This document shows, piece by piece, positions 1 through 10,510 of a stretch of 64,000 nucleotides of DNA. Source of the stretch: Cryphonectria parasitica EP155 (Eukaryota; Ascomycota; Sordariomycetes; Diaporthales; Cryphonectriaceae); NCBI RefSeq assembly GCF_011745365.1, contig NW_024468914.1:1758001-1822000 (forward strand), read 5' to 3'. A program made the translations under genes and the position numbers. How positions within the stretch are numbered: position 1 is the stretch's first letter; every line of letters starts with the position of its first letter. The notes under the pieces are model-generated. The model saw nothing but the letters and a program-made list of their open reading frames with translations, was not told the DNA's origin and did no database searches.

Positions 1-2796
1 AGGTTTTTCCTGTATGGATTTACAATTCATATTCTGAAGCTTTTCCTTGTTGCTCCGGGGCGGACCAACTTGCTGAAGATTTCGCTTTTGTTATTTTGCT
101 AATCTATTAGCGCTCTAGTACTATTTGGATTCGCTTATTACTAGATTCTTCTTCTTAAGCTGCTAGCTTTGCTGATTTGGAAATATATATAAAGTTGTTT
201 GAAGCTTCCTTTCCCGAGTGTTCTTCAATAACTAGCTTCGATTCTGCATTGTTGATTGCAACTATTTCTCTAAATACAGCTTGTTCTCATGAGATCTAGC
301 CAGTAATTCAATTGATTCAAGGATTGTACTCTTTAAGCTATGGAAGCTTCATAATCAGCTCATGCTATGCTGTATTCATGATATCAAAAGAAGCCCTGAT
401 TATATATTCTTGAATTAAAATAGATAGATAATCAGTTTTCTTATCGATTACTCCTTGGTTATATGCAACAGATTGTTCTTCTACAGTGCTGAGGATATAT
501 AAGCGCCTCTTCCATTTCCATTGTAGTTGTACCTAATTAACAATATTTGGAAATATAAAGTTTTCTTAAGCGCTACTATTCAATAATGCACTATATTTAT
601 ACTCTTGAATATATATATCGAACTTGATATAAGCATAATCTGTCTTGAAAGCTCTATATAGGAACTGTTCCAATCTAATCATCTGCAATTCTTTTACAAG
701 CAATTCTATTCTTTTGAATTTGCTGAAAACTGCTTATTCTTCTAAGCTTGCTTTGCTGCTTCTTAAGCAAGCTTCTTAGCTTGCTTTTGCTTATATTGTT
801 ATTATTTCTAATCTTTCTTCTGTTGATGCTAATTGCAAATCTTGTTATTAATATAAATTATATAGAATGTTATTTTATACTGCTACTATTTTATTTTCTT
901 GTTTATGCATTGCATGGAGCAATTGTTTGATAGTTCGATGTATGCATTGTGATGCTATTTATTGAGAATCTTTCTGAAGCGGAGTTCCTATTCTTCAATA
1001 GCTTGAAGAATTTGTTCTAGTTTTCTAATAAGGAACTATTCATATTGTATCTTATCTAAGAAATGTATTCTGCAGCTATAATAGGTGCAGAAGATTCAAG
1101 CTAATTCGTAGTATAAGTTGTAAAGTGAGCTGATTCAAGGGTTCTTATCTTCTTGTATCTTGATGTTTTGCAAGGAGATGCAGGTAAAGAGCTTTTCTAG
1201 CTCTATTCTATAGATAAGATATTTAATCTATATTGTTTTCTTGTTCTATCTAATGCTGAAGGGAAATCTTTCTTTAAGCTTGTTGAGCATGTTGTTTGCA
1301 GGAAGCTTCTGCAAGCTGCTAGATTGTTTGCTCTAGCTTAATTCTTCTGTTGCTTGAGAAGCGTTTTCTATATTGCTTAGATGTTTATACTAGTAGCTAA
1401 GAGAGTATTATCCCTTATTCATATTCTTAGTTATAGTGCTTAGCATAAGCAATGAAGAATGTTAAAGGATATTGTTGCTAAGCTCTTCTTTCAATACTTG
1501 AATACTTTATTTCACAATATTAGAGCAATCTGAGTTGCTACTTGTAAGAGTGCTGAGTATGCATCCTTGCTCTGCTATTGCTATTTATCTGCAGTGCTAA
1601 GATTTCTAAGAGAACTATTCTAAACTTTTCTTGCTTAAGAAATATATTAAGCAGTTATTATTATAGCAGAATATTCAGCTAAAGCTTCTGTAATTAATAG
1701 AGTTCAATACTTGCTTCAAGGGAGTGTTTTTGCTTAGTTGATTGAATTCCTATTGCTAAGCGATATTTATCTAGCATTCTTTCTGAACTGATTGCTATTT
1801 ATTCTTTCAGGATTAATAGCAGTTGCATACAATGTATTCTTGTTTGTTGCAGTTGTAGCAAGTAATACTATTCTTCTTGCTATACTGCTTATTAGCTGCA
1901 TTGAGTTCCATGGAACTAGCATACATAGTGCTGCTCTAAGCTATACTGCTATATCAACTGCTATTCTTATTTTGAAATTTCTTGCTTGTATTAGCTAGAA
2001 ACTTCCAAATCTAGCTTCCTTCCTTCTTAAACTTCTTTACTTATTATTCATACAGATAGTTGTTGATGCAGATAGCTTGATTAGAGAATATTGCAAAGTT
2101 CTCCAGCTAATCCTGCTTGAAGATTTCATCTTTAACGTTGTTCTTAAATCCCTTATAGTAGTATTTCATAAGATTCTTATCTTTCTATGAAAGTTGCGCT
2201 GAGAGTTGCTTAAATCTGATTATATAAGCAGAAGCTGATTTGATCTGCTTGAGATTTATGAGCTGCTAAGCTATAATACATTCTTTGTTGAAATCATCAA
2301 AGGTTTCCTTAAAAGCCTTCTCAAAGCTTTCAAAAGAATCAAACATATTCTTAGTACTCTGAGTATATGCATTGGGATTATTCTGATGCTTCAAGTAGTT
2401 ACATAAAGAAAGCTTATATCAGATGAAAGCATTCTTTTCAAGATAAGTCCTTGCAAGAATAACTTTCTCAGACTTCATAATAAACTGAGTTGCATAATAC
2501 AAGAAATACATTCTGCAGTGAATAAGGAATCCATGCAGCATTTTCTGATTGCTATTATATATAGCAAGCTTATTCATCTTGTATACCTTTCCAGCATCAT
2601 TAGCAGCTATAGAGATGAACTGCGCTTATTAAGCTTGTTAAGCTAGCTGAGCTTATTAGTTAGCAATAATAGCGCTCTGAGCCTGCTGTTATTTGCACAG
2701 ATCCTGAATATGCTGAATGAGCTAATATACCTGATTAATCAGTTCTTCCTGAGTAGGAGCGCACGAGAATGAAAGGATTTCTGAAGAAGCTATTAT
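1..2796 (-). pseudogene. gag: E0 gag and start of pol (protease), RIP-broken
   Basis: The gag start lies at 2796 on the minus strand, where ATG has become ATA. The zinc knuckle is at 1860-1819 and reads C-x2-C-x4-Y-x4-C, so its His is now Tyr. The protease active-site segment at 580-569 reads N-S-S-A, where a retroviral protease would have D-S/T-G-A. Numerous in-frame stops interrupt both frames. Hydrophobic ORFs on the plus strand at 748-930 and 1792-1998 are antisense shadows of this coding region. Confidence 0.8.
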
Positions 2797-2853
2797 ATTC
2801 CGTATTGCTCAAAGAAGTAATACTGAACCATTCTTAAATAAGAATTGTCAAAA

Positions 2854-3348
2854 TGTAATGAGCACTGCAGCAATCCGAAGATTTCTAAGTATACAAAGAG
2901 GTTTATGCTAACAAGAGCAGTATCAAAGTATCAAGTTCTTGAATATGGAACCATACAAGTTCTAATAAGCAATGCAAGTATTTACTGCTTTTGAAGCTAC
3001 TCAGTATAGAAAACTGAATACTTAGATTAATAACTGAAAAGCTATGTATAAGATCTATCTAATAGTAATAATTGTATTCTTATATATTCAGCTCTTCAGT
3101 ATAGCTCGTTGGGATTGCTAGCAAGTTTAGCGATTCAAGATGTGAAGCTCGTTGAGATCGCTAGCGAGTTTAGCGATTCAAGGTGTGAAGCTCGTTGGGA
3201 TCACTAGCGAGTCTAGCGATCCTCCCTTCTTTACAACCCTAATCCTGGATTATGTAATCAATGCTTTGTCAGAATGTTGAGTTCTTAACACCTGATCCCT
3301 GTTACTCGTGATCTGTTTTGCAACCTGCATGTTGGATGGGTTATAACA
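2854..3348 (-). repeat. E0 5' LTR (U3 class beta)
   Basis: On the minus strand it starts TGTTATAACCC and ends CATTACA, the termini shared by all LTRs of this family. It is 495 bp long, about 41 bp longer than the beta-class LTRs of E8 (454 bp), because a 43-bp U3 repeat is present three times (3104-3224) instead of twice. The R/U5 part carries the TCAGT/ACTGA hairpin arms. Confidence 0.9.
3104..3224 (-). repeat. 43-bp tandem repeat in U3 of the E0 LTR
   Basis: Three units start at 3104, 3147 and 3190, an exact 43-bp period. Each contains GCTCGTTGGGATCGCTAGCGAG, an imperfect palindrome around GCTAGC. E8 and the E3 3' LTR have two units. Repeat number variation in U3 is typical of LTR enhancer regions; that role is inference. 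Confidence 0.8.
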
Positions 3349-3468
3349 GTTCTGCTCAGCAGTGCTGATGTGGCTAGAAAGCTGCTTTATAGCCGCATAT
3401 TGCTTAGTCATTCGTAATCCAGCTGGCTTAGCTGGCCCTGAGCCTTGCTGGCACAATCGGCCCTGACA
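3349..3468 (-). repeat. Terminal direct repeat A (3' LTR start, truncated by E0)
   Basis: It matches 5674-5793 with four transitions in 120 bp. On the minus strand it begins TGTCAGGGCC and contains GGCTATAAAGC, a TATA-like box. It ends exactly where the E0 LTR begins, which fits E0 having inserted into it. Confidence 0.75.
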
Positions 3469-3482
3469 GATTGTCCCCTCTT
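3469..3482 (-). promoter_or_regulatory. Putative polypurine tract of the 3349-5793 element
   Basis: The minus strand reads AAGAGGGGACAATC immediately before TGTCAGGG. A purine run directly upstream of a 3' LTR is where plus-strand synthesis is primed in LTR elements. This is the main argument for the orientation given. Confidence 0.5.
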
Positions 3483-3519
3483 ATCAGGCCTTGTCCTTAA
3501 GGCCTTTGAGGCTTCCGAG

Positions 3520-3602
3520 CTTTCGTTGCTTCCAGGCTTCCGTTGCTCCCAAGCTTCCGTTGCTCCCAAGCTTCCGTTGCTTCCAGGCTTTCGCTGCTTC
3601 CT
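3520..3602. repeat. 17-bp tandem repeat, about five units
   Basis: The units are variants of CTTCCGTTGCTCCCAAG repeated head to tail with a constant 17-bp step. It lies just before the 37-bp array. Confidence 0.75.
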
Positions 3603-3619
3603 AGCTGCTCCTACGCCTT

Positions 3620-4035
3620 CTCAATGCTTCAGGCTCTTAAGATCTCTCAGTGCTTCAGGCTTCTCAAAGCTTCTCAAGATCCCTCAGTGCCTCAGGTTTC
3701 TCAAAGCTTCTCAAGATCTCTCAGTGCCTCAGGCCTCTCAAGGCCTCTCAAGATCTCTCAGTGCTTCAGGTTCCTCAAGGCTTCTCAAGATCTCTCAGTG
3801 CTTCAAGCTTCTCAAGGCTTCTCAAGGTCTCTCAGTGCCTCAGGCCTCTCAAGGCTTCTTAAGATCTCTCAGTGCTTTAGGTTTCTCAAAGCTTCTCAAG
3901 ATCTCTCAGTGCCTCAGGCTTCTCAAGGCTTCTCAAGGTCTCTCAGTGCCTCAGGCCTCTCAAGGCTTCTCAAGATCTCTCAGTGCCTCAGGTTCCTCAA
4001 AGCCTCTCAAGGTCTCTCAGTGCCTCAGGCCTCTC
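3620..4035. repeat. 37-bp minisatellite, ten full units, open in all three plus-strand frames
   Basis: CTCAG recurs at 3646, 3683, 3720 and so on to 4016, ten exact 37-bp steps, after a shorter 26-bp first step from 3620. The unit resembles CTCAGTGCCTCAGGCTTCTCAAGGCTTCTCAAGAT. Because 37 is not a multiple of 3, the frames rotate and no unit holds a stop. All three frames are therefore open, giving long Ser/Leu/Gln-rich ORFs (the longest 3445-4212, 255 codons). I treat these as products of the repeat, not genes. Confidence 0.9.
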
Positions 4036-4040
4036 CATCA

Positions 4041-4439
4041 TCTCTCTCCTTCTCTTCTGGCTTTATCCCCGAAGCTTGTGAAAAAAAAATCTCTTTTTAA
4101 TCACATTCCAGACATAAGTCTTCCGAATGCAATACCTGCACTATATACGCTGCTCAATCACTACTCTCTCAGTACTTTATCCAAGCATTCTTCAGAACTT
4201 AAAGCTATTTAATATAAATTACAAGCCTTTTACCAGAAACTTGATTTGCAGCTAAGAAGCCTAGCATTCAGAATAGCATCTCTGCAGCTATAATAGATAA
4301 TTATAGCTTTCCATCTTAAGAATTGCTTTCTAGCAACTCTGAAGCTATTACTATACTTTGCTTTATTGCTAAGCACAGAAGAATAATTAATTCGCAATCT
4401 AATACTCAAGCAATTTCAGTTACTAAGCAGATACTCCGC
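4041..4439. other. Interior spacer with no recognised feature
   Basis: This is pyrimidine-rich, then AT-rich, sequence between two arrays, with a run of nine A at 4081-4089. I see no tandem structure or coding signal beyond the tail of the repeat-driven ORF. Confidence 0.5.
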
Positions 4440-4775
4440 TTTAGCTCTGCATTCTCGCTCGAATAGCAAAGAGCATACTCTTGAAAACAGAAGATATTCA
4501 GATCTACTGCTTACTTACTCTGCTCTCTTGCTCGAATAGCAAAGAATATACTCTTGAAAACAGAAGATACTCAGATCTACTACTTGCTTACTCTGCTCTC
4601 TCGCTCGAATAGCAAAGAATATACTCTCGAAAACAGAAGATACTCAGATCTACTGCTTGCTCACTCTGCTCTCTTACTTAAATAGCAAAGAACATACTCT
4701 CGAAAACAGAAAATACTCAGATCTACTGCTTGCTTACTCTGCTTTCTTGCTTGAATAGCAAAGAATATACTTTGT
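4440..4775. repeat. 73-bp tandem repeat, about 4.5 units
   Basis: The segment CTCGAATAGCAAAG recurs at 4458, 4531, 4604, 4677 and 4750, a constant 73-bp period. Units differ mostly by C/T and A/G changes. Confidence 0.9.
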
Positions 4776-5390
4776 TCTAGCTTAGCAATTTGAATACTCT
4801 GAATCTCTTCTAAATGCTTCTTGTATGCTGTTTATATACTGCTTGCTTGCTATTTGCTCTAGCTTAGCAACTTGAATGCTCTGAATCTCTTCTGAATACT
4901 TCTTGCATGCTGCTTGCATATTGCTTATTCGCTATTTGCTTTAGCTTAGCAACTCGAATACTCTGAATCTCTTCTGAATGCTTCTTGCATGCTGCTTGCA
5001 TACTGCTTGCTCAATACTGCTTGCTTGCTATATGCTCTAGCTTAGCAACCCGAATGCTCTGAATCTCTTCTGAACGCTTTTCGCATGCTGCTTGCATACT
5101 GCTTGCTTGCTGTTTGCTCTAGCTTAGCAACTCGAATGCTCTGAATCTCTTCTGAACGCTTCTCGCACGCTGCTTGCATACTGCTTGCTCAACACTGCTT
5201 GCTTGCTGTATGCTCTAGCTTAGCGACCCGAATGCTCTGAATCTCTTCTGAACGCTTCTTGCACGCTGCTTGCATACTGCTTGCTTGCTGTTTGCTCTAG
5301 CTTAGCAACTCGAATGCTCTGAATCTCTTCTGAACGCTTCTCGCACGCTGCTTGCATACTGCTTGCTTAACACTGCTTGCTTGCTGTATT
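4768..5390. repeat. 82/96-bp higher-order tandem repeat, about 7.5 units
   Basis: AGCTTAGCAA recurs at 4779, 4861, 4943, 5039, 5121, 5217 and 5299, giving steps of 82, 82, 96, 82, 96 and 82. The long units carry an extra 14 bp (TCAATACTGCTTGC or similar). Alternation of 82 and 96 makes a 178-bp higher-order unit toward the right end. There are no unique spacers, so this is not CRISPR. Confidence 0.9.
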
Positions 5391-5465
5391 CAAGGCTCGA
5401 AAGCTCGAAAATCGAAGGCTCGAAGGTTAAAGGCTCGAAGGTTAAAGGCTCGAAAGTTCGAAAAG
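5391..5465. repeat. Short tandem repeat (about 16 bp) around GGCTCGAA
   Basis: GGCTCGAAGGTTAAA and close variants follow one another about five times, with TCGA in each unit. Confidence 0.75.
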
Positions 5466-5673
5466 GATAGTGGTCTGATCGTTTGCTCTGCTCCTGCTCA
5501 GTATTAGCGCTGCTCCTAGGGAAAAAAAAAGATAGAAAGCCTCGCTGGATTGCCTCCTTTAAAAGGGCCAGGCCTCAAACTGTTAGATGGAAAGGTTGCA
5601 AAGGCAATGTGGCGAGGTCTTTCTCTCTTTCAGGAGCATACAACCAGAATAACATTGAGGCTTAAGGAGCTAA
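5466..5673 (-). other. Little-mutated sequence next to repeat B, possibly body of the 5' LTR
   Basis: This 208-bp stretch has balanced base composition and no in-window relative. If repeat B is the start of a 5' LTR on the minus strand, the rest of that LTR and its primer-binding site should be here, but I cannot place the LTR end. A 60-codon ORF (5483-5665, plus) has no recognisable motif. Confidence 0.35.
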
Positions 5674-5793
5674 GTTCTGCTCAGCAGTACTGACGTGGCT
5701 AGAAAGCCGCTTTATAGCCGCATATTGCTTAGTCATCCGTAATCCAGCTGGCTTAGCTGGCCCTGAGCCTTGCTGGCACAATCGGCCCTGACA
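5674..5793 (-). repeat. Terminal direct repeat B (5' LTR start)
   Basis: This is a 120-bp match to 3349-3468, ending CCCTGACA on the plus strand (TGTCAGGG on the minus strand). The next bases are E1 gag, in register with the uninterrupted gag of E2 at 8845, so the junction is a clean insertion point. Confidence 0.75.
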
Positions 5794-7818
5794 TCTAATA
5801 TGCATATTTAGAGTATTAAGAATATATTCAATTTCTTTGTAAGCTTTAAGAAAGTTTTTAAGAAAATCTTTAGCAATTCTAATAAAGAATGTATTATAGC
5901 TTAGTAATTTATAAATCTTAAGCAAATTAAATTAGTTTCTGCTTATATAGTTAGATTTAAGCAGCTTTTAGCAAAATTCTTATAGAAAAATAAGAATTTT
6001 ATAGAATATTATTATAAGGAATTTAAGAATGATATTAAGAATAAAATCTTTAAATAGAATTAGTTAGAGAATTTTGTAATATTCTCTAATTAAGCAATTT
6101 GTATTAATAATTATTTATATAAATAATAAATAAAGAAATTTAAGAAAGAAGAAAGCTAAACTTGAAAGTTTTCAATTAATATAAGCAAGAACTCTAGTAT
6201 AAAAATAGCGATTAATATAGCAATATAGCTTAAAGCAGTATTATATATACTGATTTTATAAAACTTAATGCTGCTAATAAGCAGTATAGCAAGAGAAATA
6301 ATATTATTTGCTATAATTATAATAAATAGAAATATATAGTATACAACTGCTATTAATTTCAAAAGAATAAATAGCAACTAGTTTAGAAAGAATGCTAAGT
6401 AAATATTGCTTAGCAATAGAAATCTAATTAACTGAGCAAAAACATTTTCTTGAAGCAAGTATTAAATTCTATTAATTATGAAAATCTCAGCTGAATATTC
6501 TGCTATAATAATAATTGCTTAATATATCTCTTAAGTAAGAAAGATTTAGAATAGTTCTTTCAGAAATCTAAATACTATAGATAAATAGCAATAGAAGAAT
6601 AAGAATATATGCTTAGTATAACTATAAGCAGCAATAACTCGAATTGCTTTAATATTATTAAATAAAGCATTTAAATATTAAAGAAAGAATTTAGCAACAA
6701 TACTCTTCATTATTCTTCATTATTTATATCAAACATTATAATCAGAAATATGAATAAGGAATAGTACTCTCTTAGCTATTAGTATAAATACTTAAACGAT
6801 ACTGAAAATACTTCTCAAACAACAGAAGAATTAAGCTAGAGCAAATAATCTAGCAATTCATTAGAGTCTTTCATAAGCAGCGAATTCAATAGCTTTACAG
6901 AAGTTTGAAAAGAAAGATTTTCCTTTAGTATTAAATAGAATAAGGAAATAATATAGATTAAATATTTCATTTATAAAATAGAGCTAGAAGAGCTCTTTAT
7001 CTGCATTCTCTTACAAAACATTGAAGTATAATAAAACAAAAATTCTTAAATCAGCTTACTTTACAATCTACACTACAAACTAATATAGATTTTCTATGCT
7101 TATTATAGCTGCAGAATACATTTCTTAGAAAAAATGCAATATAAATAATTCTTTATTAGGAAATCAGAACAAATCCTTCAAGCTATTAAGAAGCAAGAAT
7201 TTTGCTTCAGAGAAGTTCTCAATAAGCAGCACAATAATGCATATATCAAGCTACTAGATAACTGCTCTAAATAATATATAGATAAGAAAGTAGAATAGTA
7301 GCAATACAAAATAATGCTCTGTATAATTCATATTAATAACAAAATCTGCAACTAGTATTAATAGAAAAAAAATTAGAAATAATAATAATATGAATAAAAG
7401 CAAGCTAAAAAGCTTGCTTAAGAAGTAGCAAAGCAAGCTTAGAGAAGGAATAAGCAGCTCTTAATAATTCTAAAAGGCTAGAATTGCTTATAAGAAGACT
7501 ACAGATAATCAGATTAGAATAGTTTCTATATAAAGCTTTTAAAGCAGATTATGCTTATATTAAGCTTAATATATATATTTAAGAATATAAATATAGCGTA
7601 TTATTAAATAGTAATACTTAGAGAAACTTTATATTCTTATATATTATTAATTAAGCATAATTATAATAGAAATGAAAGAAATAGCTATATACTTTCAGTA
7701 TTATAGAAGAATAATCTATTGCATATAATCAAGAAGTAATTAATAAGAAAACTAATTATCTATTTATCTTAATTCAAGAATACATAATTAGAGTTTTCTT
7801 TAATATCATGAATATAGT
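5794..7818 (+). mobile_element. E1: middle part of a chromovirus copy, host of both neighbouring insertions
   Basis: It starts at gag position about 420 nt after the start codon and runs to about 2.43 kb after it, just past the protease motif. Its 5' LTR and early gag should lie left of the window, beyond E0. Its continuation (RT onward) should follow E3, but the sequence right of 51788 does not match, so the right half is missing or displaced. Confidence 0.85.
5794..7818 (+). pseudogene. gag: E1 gag (C-terminal half) to protease, heavily RIP-mutated
   Basis: The zinc knuckle near 6310-6351 reads C-x2-Y...Y-x4-C, with Cys and His replaced by Tyr. The protease segment at about 7601 reads L-L-N-S-N-T. 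A net 14-nt insertion relative to E2 is present. This is one of the most AT-rich copies. ORFs on the minus strand here (6156-6377, 7254-7436) are shadows. Confidence 0.75.
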
Positions 7819-7922
7819 TGTAATGAGCACTGCAGTAATCCGAAGATTCCAAAGTACACAAGGGGATTTATGCTAACAAGAGCGGTGCCAAGTACAAGCC
7901 TTGAATACGGAAACACACCTGG
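7819..7922 (-). repeat. E3 3' LTR, left piece
   Basis: It starts TGTAATGAGCACTGCAG, the U5 end read on the opposite strand. It is cut after 104 bp by insertion of E2, which duplicated CCTGG (7918-7922 and 15324-15328). Confidence 0.9.
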
Positions 7923-8368
7923 TGTTATAACCCATCCAACATGCAGGTCACAGGATAAGCCCCACCAACCAAGGAACCAGGTATCACAACCCAACGTCGG
8001 ATACCAATCAGGATTACGTAATCCGGGTTAGGATTGCTAGCGCAACTATATTAGCTATAAATATAATCAACATATTCGGAGAAATAACTATAAGGAATCA
8101 TAATATAATCAGATTAGTTAGAACTAAAAAGCTAAATATATAAGAATACATTCATTACTATTAGATAGATTCAGTATATAGCTTTTCAGTTGTTAATCTA
8201 AGTATTCAGTCTTCTATACTGAATAGCTTCAAAGGCAGTGAATACTTGCATTGCTTATTAGAACTTGTATAGTTCTGTATTCAAGAATTTGATACTTTAA
8301 TACTGCTCTTGTTAGCATAAATCTCTTATGTACTTAGGAATCTTTGGATTACTGCAGTGCTTATTACA
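7923..8368 (+). repeat. E2 5' LTR (U3 class alpha)
   Basis: It runs TGTTATAAC...CTTATTACA, 446 bp. U3 contains a perfect palindrome GGATTACGTAATCC (8011-8024) followed by GGGTTAGG, then a TATATAAG box. The 5' half is markedly less mutated than the 3' LTR: for example CATCCAACATGCAGGTCAC is intact here but is TATTTAATATGCAGATTAT in the 3' copy. Confidence 0.93.
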
Positions 8369-8424
8369 TTTTGACAATTCTTGTTCAAGAATGGTTTAGT
8401 ATTATCTCTTGAGCAATACGGAAT

Positions 8425-10510
8425 ATGATAGCTTTTCCAGGAATTTCTTCATTCTTATATGCTTCTACTCAGGAGAAATTGATTAATTAGATATACTAGC
8501 TTATCTAGCATATTTAGAATCTGCGCGAATAATAGTAAGCTTAGAGCGCTACTATCGCTAACTAATAAGCTTAGCTAGCTTAACAAGCTTAATAAGCATA
8601 GTTCATTTCTATAGCTACTAATAGTGCTGAAAAAGCATATAAGATAAATAAGCTTGCTATATATAATAGCAATCAGAAAATGCTGCATGGATTTCTTACT
8701 TACTGCAAAGCGTATTTCTTATATTATACAACTCAGTTTATTATAGAGTTTGAAAAGATTATTCTTACAGGAATTTATCTTGAAAAGAATATCCTTATTT
8801 GATATAAGCTTTTTCTATACAACTACTTAGAGTATTAGAATAATTCTAATATACATATTTAGAGTATTAAGAATATATTTGATTTCTTTAAGAGCTTTGA
8901 AAAAGCTCTTAAAGAAACTTTTAGTAACTCTAATGAAGAATGTATTATAGCTTAGCAGCTTATAAATCTTAGATAGATCAAATCAGCTTCTGCTTATATA
9001 ATTAGATTTAAGCAGCTCTTAGCAAAACTTCTATAGAAAGATAAGAATCTCATGGAATATTACTATAAGAAACTTAAGAATAATATTAAGAATGAAATCT
9101 CCAAATAGAATTAGCTAGAGAACTTTGCAACATTCTCTAATCAAGCAATCTATATTAATAACTATCTGTATGAATAATGAGTAAAGAAATTCAAGAAAGG
9201 AGGAAGTTAGATTTGAAGATTTTCAGCTAATATAAGCAAGAAATTCTAATATAAGAATAGCGAATAATAGAGCAGCATAGCTTAGAGCAGCATTATGCAT
9301 ACTAGTTCTATAGAACTCAATACTACTAATAAGCAGTATAGCAAGAGAAATAGCATTACTTGCTACAATTGCAATAAATAAGAATACATTATATATAACT
9401 ACTATTAATCCCAGAAGAATAAATAGCAACTAGTTCAGAAAGAATACTAAATGAATATCGCTTAGTAATAAAAATCTAATTAACTAAGCAAAAATACTCT
9501 CTTGAAGCAAATATCAGATTCTATTAATTATAGAAGTTTTAGCTGAATATTCTATTATAATAATAACTGCTTAATACATCTCTTGAGTAAGGAAGATTTA
9601 GAATAATTCTTTCAGAAATCTAAGCGCTACAAGCAGATAGCGATAGCAGAGCGAGAGTATATGCTTAGCATGATTACAAGCAGCAACAATTCAGACTGCT
9701 TCGATATCACTGAACGAAGTATTCAGACGCTAGAGAAAGGATTTAATAACAATGCTTTTTACTATTCCTCATTATCTATATCAGATACTATAATCAGAGA
9801 AATGAATAAAGGATAATATTCTCTTGATTATTAGTATAAATATCTAAATAATATTGAAAATGCTTTTTAAGCAACGAAAAGATTAAGCTAGAATGAATGA
9901 TCTAATAATTCACTGAAGTCTCCTGTGAACAATAAATCCAAGAAGCTTACAGGAAGATTTCTCTTTAGCATTGGATAGAACAAGGGAATAATATGAATTG
10001 AATATCTTATTTATAGAATAGAGTTAGAGAAGCTCTTTATCTGCATTTCCTTGCAAGATATTAAGATATAATAAGATAAAGATTCTCGGATTGATTTACT
10101 TTACAATCTATATTACAAACTAGCTTAGATCTCCTATATCTATTATAGCTATAGAATGCATTTCTCAGATAAGATATAATATGAATAATTCCTTATTAGA
10201 GAACTAGAACAAATTCTTTAAGCTGTTAAAGAATAGAAACTCTGCTTCAGAAAGGTTCTTAATAGATAATACTATAATGCATATATCAGGCTATTGAATG
10301 ATTATTCTATACAATATATAGATAAAAAGATAGAATAATAGCAGTACAAAATGATACTCTGTACGATTTATATTAATGATAAAGTTTGCAATTAGCATTA
10401 ATAGAAGAAAGACTAGGAATAATAATAATACAAGCAAAAATAAGCTAAAAAGCTTGCTTAAGAAGCAGCAAAACAAGCTTAGAAGAACAAGCAGCTCTTA
10501 ACAAATCCAA
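8425..10510 (+). pseudogene. gag: E2 gag (capsid and zinc knuckle), RIP-broken
   Basis: Gag forms the virus-like particle and binds the element RNA. The start ATGATAGC is kept at 8425, 56 nt after the LTR. The CCHC-type knuckle begins at 9361, 936 nt downstream and in frame, now with stop and His-to-Tyr changes. The same 936-nt spacing holds in E6, E8 and E9. A Lys/Gln/Ala-rich tail (QKQAKKLAQEAAKQ-like) follows up to the overlap with pol. Several TAG/TAA/TGA codons interrupt the frame. Confidence 0.8.

Larger units (their letters stand above)
1..3348 (-). mobile_element. E0: 5' part of a Ty3/gypsy chromovirus copy (cut by left window edge)
   Basis: Reading leftward, this is a 5' LTR (3348 to 2854), a leader of about 57 nt, gag and the protease region, ending in the protease-RT linker at base 1. 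It aligns by eye along its whole length with E8 (58.3-61.6 kb). RT, integrase and the 3' LTR must lie to the left of the window, so its target duplication cannot be tested. On its right it is inserted into copy A (3349-3468) of the repeat that bounds the next element. Many in-frame stops from G-to-A changes make it a relic. Confidence 0.9.
3349..5793 (-). mobile_element. Non-autonomous LTR-type element with minisatellite interior (TRIM/LARD-like)
   Basis: Two 120-bp direct repeats (3349-3468 and 5674-5793, four transitions apart) bound about 2.2 kb of sequence that is clearly less RIP-mutated and more GC-rich than everything around it. On the minus strand each repeat starts TGTCAGGG. The left copy is preceded on that strand by a purine tract (AAGAGGGGACAATC, 3482-3469), as expected for a 3' LTR. 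Reading leftward: 5' LTR at the right, an interior of tandem arrays with no RT, integrase or gag, then a 3' LTR cut by E0. The right end joins gag of E1 at TCTAA, consistent with insertion into E1. LTR length is unknown because the left copy is truncated. Confidence 0.6.

Noticed and set aside
748..930. Leu-rich ORF with its copies at 7254-7436, 10291-10476, 27015-27200 and 35847-36029
   Set aside because: Antisense of the Lys/Gln-rich end of gag; there is no independent signal.
1792..1998. Recurrent hydrophobic ORFs of 60-104 codons resembling membrane proteins (also 6156-6377, 9223-9429, 20941-21147, 23299-23505, 25839-26153, 42302-42508, 50235-50441, 53545-53784, 60090-60392)
   Set aside because: All lie antisense to the gag zinc-knuckle region. 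RIP puts stops in gag, while the complementary frame of Asn/Lys/Tyr/Ser-rich codons reads as Leu/Ile/Phe without stops.
3445..4212. 255-codon Ser/Leu-rich ORF as a repeat-protein gene
   Set aside because: It is open only because the 37-bp unit lacks stops; two other frames are equally open, and there is no start context or domain.
4440..5390. CRISPR array
   Set aside because: The period is 73 or 82/96 bp with the whole unit repeated, no unique spacers, and the setting is eukaryotic.
7806..7994. 62-codon ORF with several Trp
   Set aside because: It crosses the E3 LTR / E2 LTR junction on the minus strand, so it is an accident of insertion.
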